64,000 nt of DNA, from assembly GCF_021044795.1 (NCBI RefSeq), contig NZ_JAJNOP010000005.1; one strand, 5' to 3'. Shown here in pieces: positions 59,292 through 64,000 of this stretch. The translations under genes were made by a program, and so were the position numbers. How positions within the stretch are numbered: position 1 is the first letter of the stretch; each line of letters starts with the position of its first letter. The stretch is from Acidaminococcus hominis. GTDB taxonomy: Bacteria > Bacillota > Negativicutes > Acidaminococcales > Acidaminococcaceae. The notes under the pieces were generated by a model. It ran no database searches. It was not told where the DNA came from and worked only from the letters and a program-made list of their open reading frames with translations.

Positions 59292-60221
59292 ATGGAAGAG
59301 ATTGCAGTAGCATTGGCAGCCGATGAACGGTATGCCCAGCATGGGGCGGTGACTTGTGCCTCCATTCTGCTTCAGCACCGGGAAGGTCTCCCTGTGCATT
59401 TTTATTTTCTCAGTGACGGGATCTCGGAAGAACAGGAGTCCGGCATTGCTGCAACGGTAACAAACCTGGGGGGAATCATTACCTTCATTCCTACAGGAAA
59501 TATAAAAATCGAGGCCCATACCAGCGGCCATGTGAACCGGGCTGCCTATCTGCGGCTGCTGCTGGATCAGCTGCTGCCGGCTTCCGTAACCAAGGTCATC
59601 TATCTGGATACGGACCTGCTGGTCCTGGACGATATTGAAAAGCTCTGGAATACGCCTTTGGGAGGCCATCCCCTGGCGGCGGTGCCCGATTTGGGCATCT
59701 TGTGCTCCAAGCGGATGGTGAAGCAAAAAGAAGTGACCTTGGGCCTTAAGGCTGGGGATCCCTATTTCAATTCCGGGGTCATGGTCCTTGACCTGGCCGC
59801 CTGGCGCCAGCACCACTATGGCCAGCAGGTGCTGGAAAAGGTGGAGCAGGGGGCCTACCGGCATCACGACCAGGACGGTTTGAACCTGGTGTTTCAGGGC
59901 AACTGGATGCCCCTGCCCCTGCGCTGGAATGTGATTCCTCCGGTGTTTACCCTGCCGCTGAAGGTACTCAGCAGCGGCCAATGGAAAACCTCGGCCATCC
60001 GGGCAGCGGAAAACCCGGCGGTATTCCACTGGGCCGGCCGGTATAAACCCTGGGAATTTGCCCGGGACGGAGCCTTTAACGAAAAATATTATGACGTGCT
60101 GGCCAAAACTGCCTTTGCGGATGCCCCCATGCCCCAGCCCAGCAAGGATATGAAGGGTAAGTCCATCTTGCGGCAGGAGCTGCGGATGAAGCTGGCGGGA
60201 GTTTGGAGCAAGCTATTGTAA
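59292..60221 (+). CDS. Family 8 glycosyltransferase
   Basis: A 309-residue retaining glycosyltransferase like LPS galactosyl- or glucosyltransferases (RfaI/RfaJ, LgtC). The metal-binding motif is in KVIYLDTDLLVLDDIEKLW (DTD near residue 103); PYFNSGVMVLDLAAWR near residue 157 and HHDQDGLNLVFQGNW near residue 196 are typical. It would add a hexose from a UDP-sugar to LPS core in the cytoplasm. Start follows AGAGGGGGAAAC. First gene of a cluster continuing to the window edge. Confidence 0.88.
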   Translation: MEEIAVALAADERYAQHGAVTCASILLQHREGLPVHFYFLSDGISEEQESGIAATVTNLGGIITFIPTGNIKIEAHTSGHVNRAAYLRLLLDQLLPASVTKVIYLDTDLLVLDDIEKLWNTPLGGHPLAAVPDLGILCSKRMVKQKEVTLGLKAGDPYFNSGVMVLDLAAWRQHHYGQQVLEKVEQGAYRHHDQDGLNLVFQGNWMPLPLRWNVIPPVFTLPLKVLSSGQWKTSAIRAAENPAVFHWAGRYKPWEFARDGAFNEKYYDVLAKTAFADAPMPQPSKDMKGKSILRQELRMKLAGVWSKLL

Positions 60222-60252
60222 TGGGAAAATCTGTGGTAATGGGGAGCAAAGC

Positions 60253-61449
60253 GTGAAAGCATTAATTACTAGAGAATCATTTATAACTGTCTGTGTAAAT
60301 TTGTTTTTGTTATTTGTGTGCTGTACCAAATGGAATGCAGGGTTTAGCATCAGTGCGGGACTGGTAATTGCGGGTATTCTGTATTGCTTGGCTAAAAAAG
60401 AGAAATTTACCCTGCCGCCTAAAGCATTTTTGATGCCATACCTATGCTTTTTAGGTACCGTGACCTTGGCCTCGTTTCTTACCGGAGATCCTGGCTCCAT
60501 CCGGACGGCCCGGAATTTTATTGCCTATTCCCTGCCGGTCTGGGTGACCTATTTCGCCTTGCAGAAGGTGGCTTCTTTGTGGGACGCTACCCAGTGGGGA
60601 CTTTTGGGAGGCAGCTGGGTGCTGGCGTATTACCCTATGAAAGCTATTACAGATGGTCACCTGTATGAACGACTAAGAGGACCTTTTGCTGCATACAATC
60701 ATATGGGCATGACTTTAGAAGCACTGTTGCCTTTTTTATATCTGACAGCCCTTCATCATTGGTATACCAAAAGAGGCTCAGCAAGAATTCTTTATACACT
60801 GCTATTTGGCGGTACAGCACTGTTTATGACGGTAGCCCTGCTTATGAGCCAATCTAGAGGTGCTATTGCCGGCTTTTTTGTTGGGCTTATGGTCGTATTT
60901 CTGTATTCTATTTTTAATAGAAAAACTACATGGAAAATGCCTAGTCGAATCGTTATCTTTGTTGTGCTTTTAAGTGTGTGTGCAACAAGTTTTTTTGCGA
61001 TTTCTAGGCGCTATCAAGTCCGTTCTTATGACCATGAACGAGTACTGCTGCTCCATTCTGCCTACCATATGTGGCAGGACCACAAGGTGTATGGGGTGGG
61101 CTTTGACCGTTGGAATGAGGTATACCGGGCCCATTATATTCTGCCCGGAGCTCATGAGCCGACACTGACTTTACCGCACAACAATATTGCTAATTTCTTT
61201 TCTGGCACAGGTACGCTGGGTGGAATTGGCTATTTGGCTTTTTTGGCAAGCAATATATTATTACTACTGTATGTAATGAAAAAACAACCAGAAAATCTCT
61301 TTCCTTATGGAATGCTGTGGTATTGCATCGGATTACTTCTTATTCATGGGATGGTGGACAACACTTTTTATGCAAAATATGAATTACATTTGTATTTTGC
61401 TTTTTGGGGCATTGCCTTAGGCAGTAAAGCGCAAAGTGAAAAGAATTGA
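60253..61449 (+). CDS. O-antigen ligase/polymerase-like membrane protein
   Basis: A 398-residue polytopic protein with GTG start after GGGGAG. About ten hydrophobic segments; the O-antigen ligase core LLMSQSRGAIAGFFVGLMV near residue 199 (conserved Ser-Arg-Gly) and a long loop with GVGFDRWNEVY and LTLPHNNIANFFSGTGTLGG near residues 280-325. Likely joins or polymerises glycans at the periplasmic face. Parts of the gene are clearly AT-richer than the GT8 gene, suggesting a mosaic or foreign origin. Confidence 0.78.
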   Translation: MKALITRESFITVCVNLFLLFVCCTKWNAGFSISAGLVIAGILYCLAKKEKFTLPPKAFLMPYLCFLGTVTLASFLTGDPGSIRTARNFIAYSLPVWVTYFALQKVASLWDATQWGLLGGSWVLAYYPMKAITDGHLYERLRGPFAAYNHMGMTLEALLPFLYLTALHHWYTKRGSARILYTLLFGGTALFMTVALLMSQSRGAIAGFFVGLMVVFLYSIFNRKTTWKMPSRIVIFVVLLSVCATSFFAISRRYQVRSYDHERVLLLHSAYHMWQDHKVYGVGFDRWNEVYRAHYILPGAHEPTLTLPHNNIANFFSGTGTLGGIGYLAFLASNILLLLYVMKKQPENLFPYGMLWYCIGLLLIHGMVDNTFYAKYELHLYFAFWGIALGSKAQSEKN

Positions 61450-61493
61450 GCATTGTTATATATGCTGGAAGAATCAGATGCAGAGGAGAAATT

Positions 61494-62285
61494 ATGGGGA
61501 AACTTTTTCATTATGTAATCAGCGCCAAAGACGCTCAGGAAAGAAGAGCCTCTATTTTGGCTAACTTTCGTTCCCATGGTCTGGAACCATGTTTTTTTGA
61601 TGCCATTATGGGTAATGCCCTGACGGCAGAACAGCAGAAGGAACTGAACGTGGATACAGGGGTCATGGGACTGGGAGAAGTGGGCTGCGCCCTGTCCCAT
61701 ATGGGCGTGTACCAGAAACTATTGGACAGCCAGGAACCCTATGTATTTGTGTTCGAGGATGATGTGCATTTGAATGACGCTTTTTTTCAGGCGCTGCCAG
61801 CTCTCCGGCAATTCCTGGACACCCATTCGGAACCCCTGGTGCTGCTGCTGTATAAGGCTCGGGCCCATACCCGGATAGCAGTAAAAAAAGACGGCAAGCC
61901 TTTTATTCTCCATGCTTTGGCGGGATCTTATGGACACGGGTATGTAATCAATCGCAAGGCAGCAGAAAATATTCTTCGGTTTCAAACACCGCCCCGGATT
62001 GAAATTGATGCCTGGGCCCAATACCTAAAATTAGATTTGCTAGAAATTTATTGTACTAAAGAAACCTTGGTGCAGCTTCAAAAGCAGCATTCTCAGGATT
62101 CCCAGATTGATGCCATTGCTTCCCGGGCTAAAAAGAATCCCCTTTATGAAAAGCAGATGCGCAGACAGCGCATCGGGGGGTATTATGACCAGCTTTCCTG
62201 GGGAGAAAAGTTGAACATTCAAGGTAAGCGAATCTGGCGCCACGTACAGGAATTGTATTACGATAAAGACACTTCTCATCACTAA
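61494..62285 (+). CDS. Family 25 glycosyltransferase, copy 1
   Basis: A 263-residue LPS-type GT25 enzyme. ATG 61494 follows AGAGGAGAAATT; the longer frame starts with an unsupported TTG. GLGEVGCALSHMGVYQKLLDS near residue 61 and the DxD-type YVFVFEDDVHLN near residue 85 are family marks; SYGHGYVINRKAAENIL near residue 145 is the acceptor region. GC content is normal for the window. Its paralogue follows at 62480. Confidence 0.85.
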   Translation: MGKLFHYVISAKDAQERRASILANFRSHGLEPCFFDAIMGNALTAEQQKELNVDTGVMGLGEVGCALSHMGVYQKLLDSQEPYVFVFEDDVHLNDAFFQALPALRQFLDTHSEPLVLLLYKARAHTRIAVKKDGKPFILHALAGSYGHGYVINRKAAENILRFQTPPRIEIDAWAQYLKLDLLEIYCTKETLVQLQKQHSQDSQIDAIASRAKKNPLYEKQMRRQRIGGYYDQLSWGEKLNIQGKRIWRHVQELYYDKDTSHH

Positions 62286-62479
62286 AGCCAGAAACAGGGG
62301 TGTAGACGGCTTTACAATTATTGCTTTGAAAATATTGACTAAATGAAGTCAAAGAAAGGTTATTTTAAAAGGAAGTTTAACGTACTGCTTTGAATCTTCT
62401 TCTTTTTAGAAACTACTAGGAAGCATCGGATTGGAAATGAGCGTACGTTTAAGAATTGTTGATTCGATTGGGGGACAAA

Positions 62480-63274
62480 ATGAATAAACCATTTTTTCAT
62501 TATGTAATTCATGCAAGTGTCGCTGTTGAACGTAAAAATGCCATTTTAGAAAACTTCCATAAATATGGAATAGAACCGCAATTCTTTGAAGCAGTGATGG
62601 GAAATAAATTATCTCCTCAACAGCTAGAAAAATTACATGTGGATACAGGAATCATGAGTCTGGGTGAAGTAGGTTGTACGCTTCCCCATTTGGGTATCTA
62701 CAGAAAATTATTGGAGTCTCAGGAACCCTATGTTTTTGTGTTTGAGGATGATGCATATCTTAATGCCGAATTTTTTAGAGATTTATCGGATTTGATGCAT
62801 TTTTTGGATAATCATCCAGAGCCTATAGTTTTCTTGCTGCACAAAGTGATTGCTCATACCAAAACAAGAGTGAAAAGAGCTGGAAAACCGTTCATTCGTC
62901 ACTGTTTAGCTGGCTCCGGTGGATATGGATACGCAATCAATCGAAAAGCAGCAGAAAATATGCTTCGCCTTCATACTTTTCCTCGTATGGAAATAGATGC
63001 ATGGGCTCAGTATAAAAAATTAAACCTACTGGATATATTTTGCACAGAAGAAGATTTAGTCACAATTCATGAAGAAAACGATAGCAATTCGGTGATTGAC
63101 CGTATTGCACCGCGTGCCCAAAAAGACCGTAAGTATTTGAAAAAAATGAAGCGGAAGAGAATGAAAAATTTTTACCGGACCATGTCCGGCCGGGAAAAAA
63201 TGGTGATGCAGGCCAAACGGCTTTGGCATCATATTCAAGAATTTTATTATGATAAGGAAGTAAAGCCGGAATGA
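62480..63274 (+). CDS. Family 25 glycosyltransferase, copy 2 (AT-rich paralogue)
   Basis: A 264-residue paralogue of the gene at 61494, collinear throughout: SLGEVGCTLPHLGIYRKLLES, YVFVFEDDAYLN, GYGYAINRKAAENML. ATG 62480 follows GGGGGAC. The first two thirds are strikingly AT-rich with codons such as AAA, TTA and AAT, while the last 100 bp regain the GC-rich style. This points to import of a diverged copy with recombination near its 3' end. A 194-bp AT-rich gap precedes it. It overlaps the GT9 gene by four bases. Confidence 0.85.
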   Translation: MNKPFFHYVIHASVAVERKNAILENFHKYGIEPQFFEAVMGNKLSPQQLEKLHVDTGIMSLGEVGCTLPHLGIYRKLLESQEPYVFVFEDDAYLNAEFFRDLSDLMHFLDNHPEPIVFLLHKVIAHTKTRVKRAGKPFIRHCLAGSGGYGYAINRKAAENMLRLHTFPRMEIDAWAQYKKLNLLDIFCTEEDLVTIHEENDSNSVIDRIAPRAQKDRKYLKKMKRKRMKNFYRTMSGREKMVMQAKRLWHHIQEFYYDKEVKPE

Positions 63275-64000
63275 CGTACCATAAAATCTTTTTGGATGGG
63301 ATTATGCACATGGGGGATATGCTGATGACCGCCTCGGTGCTGCCCGTCCTGCGCAAGCACTGCCCCCATGCCCAGATTGTCTACCTGGCCAAAAAGGAAT
63401 TGGCTTTTGTGGCGGAAATGCTGGAAGGGGTGGATCGGGTAATTCCCTACGGCTATCAAAGCGGCGGGGGGTACCGGGATGTGTACCGGCTGGGAAAAAA
63501 GCTGGGCCGGGAAGGTTTCGACCTGGGGATTTCCCTGGACCCCCGGGAACGGGTAACCCTGATGAAATGGATAGCCCGAATGCCGGAACGGCTGAGCCTG
63601 GAGCGGGGGCTGGGCTGGGAACTGGGCTGGGAAAAGCTGTTTTATACCCAGGACCTGCCCCTGCCGGCTGGGTGGAACTTTCAGGACCACAGTATGGCGG
63701 TGAACTTCCAGCAAATGCTGCGGCTGTTTTTCCAGGACCCAGATACCCAGTATGCCTGCGCCCATTTTAAGCCTTTTTCCCAGGAGGTAGAGGACTGGTG
63801 CAGGGCGCTGCTGACCCAGCAGCCAGGGAGCAAGCGGGTGGCCCTGTGCATCCAGTCCAGCAGTCCGTCCAAGGATTGGCCGGCAAAAAAGTTCAGCCAG
63901 ATATGTAATTGGCTAATTGACAAGTATCAGGCAGTAGTATATATTACAGGTGTTTCCAGCCATGAAGCCAAAGCCAAGACCATTCTCAAGGGAATTTCCC
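63271..64000 (+). CDS. Family 9 glycosyltransferase (heptosyltransferase), partial
   Basis: The frame opens at ATG 63271, overlapping the preceding stop, and is still open at the window edge (243 codons seen). The N-terminus has GIMHMGDMLMTASVLPVLRK and HAQIVYLAKKE, the GT9 pattern of ADP-heptose:LPS heptosyltransferases (Gly-Asp motif, then Pro-Val-Leu). SSSPSKDWPAKKFSQICNWL near residue 192 starts the second Rossmann domain. It would add heptose to the LPS inner core. The C-terminus is outside the window. Confidence 0.85.
   Translation, partial: MTYHKIFLDGIMHMGDMLMTASVLPVLRKHCPHAQIVYLAKKELAFVAEMLEGVDRVIPYGYQSGGGYRDVYRLGKKLGREGFDLGISLDPRERVTLMKWIARMPERLSLERGLGWELGWEKLFYTQDLPLPAGWNFQDHSMAVNFQQMLRLFFQDPDTQYACAHFKPFSQEVEDWCRALLTQQPGSKRVALCIQSSSPSKDWPAKKFSQICNWLIDKYQAVVYITGVSSHEAKAKTILKGIS

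Overview
The window reads as chromosome of a GC-rich, anaerobic, diderm Firmicute (Negativicutes), most likely Acidaminococcus or a close relative. This is inferred from the combination of genes, not from a database search. It has outer-membrane biology (two TonB-dependent receptors, ExbB/ExbD/TonB, O-antigen ligases, a heptosyltransferase) alongside Firmicute-style regulation (a T-box before valS, a TPP riboswitch before thiC). It also has strictly anaerobic metabolism (pyruvate:ferredoxin oxidoreductase, radical-SAM heme degradation, citrate lyase).

Layout. 1-3.7 kb: tail of a TrmO-like gene, a secreted DUF3298-type protein, a secreted lipase and an amidohydrolase/YhcH pair. 3.9-16.6 kb: a heme acquisition and anaerobic heme-breakdown locus with a TonB-dependent receptor, then a ten-gene operon (binding protein, permease, ATPase, exporter-type ABC protein, ExbB, ExbD, TonB, second receptor, flavodoxin, ChuW/HutW radical SAM enzyme). 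It is driven by a strong promoter with a perfect 20-bp palindrome just downstream. 16.6-17.2 kb: six tRNAs (Asn, Glu, Val, Pro, Gly, Arg). 17.4-18.5 kb: three small unknown membrane proteins, two of them 88-residue paralogues. 18.7-21.3 kb: a MoxR-type ATPase and VWA protein pair. 21.3-26.9 kb: T-box, valS, folC and an O-antigen ligase-like gene.

27-36.4 kb: citrate fermentation. Two near-identical CitMHS transporters and citDEF lie on the minus strand; a LysR regulator and a CitX-CitG fusion diverge on the plus strand. A 50-bp promoter/operator module occurs twice with identical spacing, once before citD/lysR and once before the upstream transporter. 36.8-38.4 kb: an Mrp ATPase and an unknown secreted protein. 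38.4-47.2 kb: a complete shikimate pathway plus tyrA and pheA in one operon (aroF-tyrA-aroB-aroA-aroC-pheA-aroE-aroK-aroQ). It is preceded by a Tyr/Phe-rich 46-codon leader peptide and a terminator, which looks like classical transcription attenuation.

47.2-64 kb: an array of TTCTTACC/GGTAAGAA repeats around an AT-rich core, mscS, a glycerate kinase, thiC with TPP riboswitch, nifJ (PFOR), a Na/phosphate cotransporter, a LOG-family gene, tRNA-Gly, and a surface-polysaccharide cluster (GT8, O-antigen ligase-like, two GT25 paralogues, a GT9 running off the end).

The most unusual feature is a family of intergenic repeats at about 27.2, 36.4, 47.7 and 58.0 kb. Two of them end in TIR-like sequences, so they look MITE-like. 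Several carry a roughly 120-bp module that is absent from otherwise matching copies. Its four copies keep the same stem-loops while the stem sequences change in a compensatory way, pointing to a conserved RNA or single-stranded DNA structure of unknown function that appears to move as a unit.
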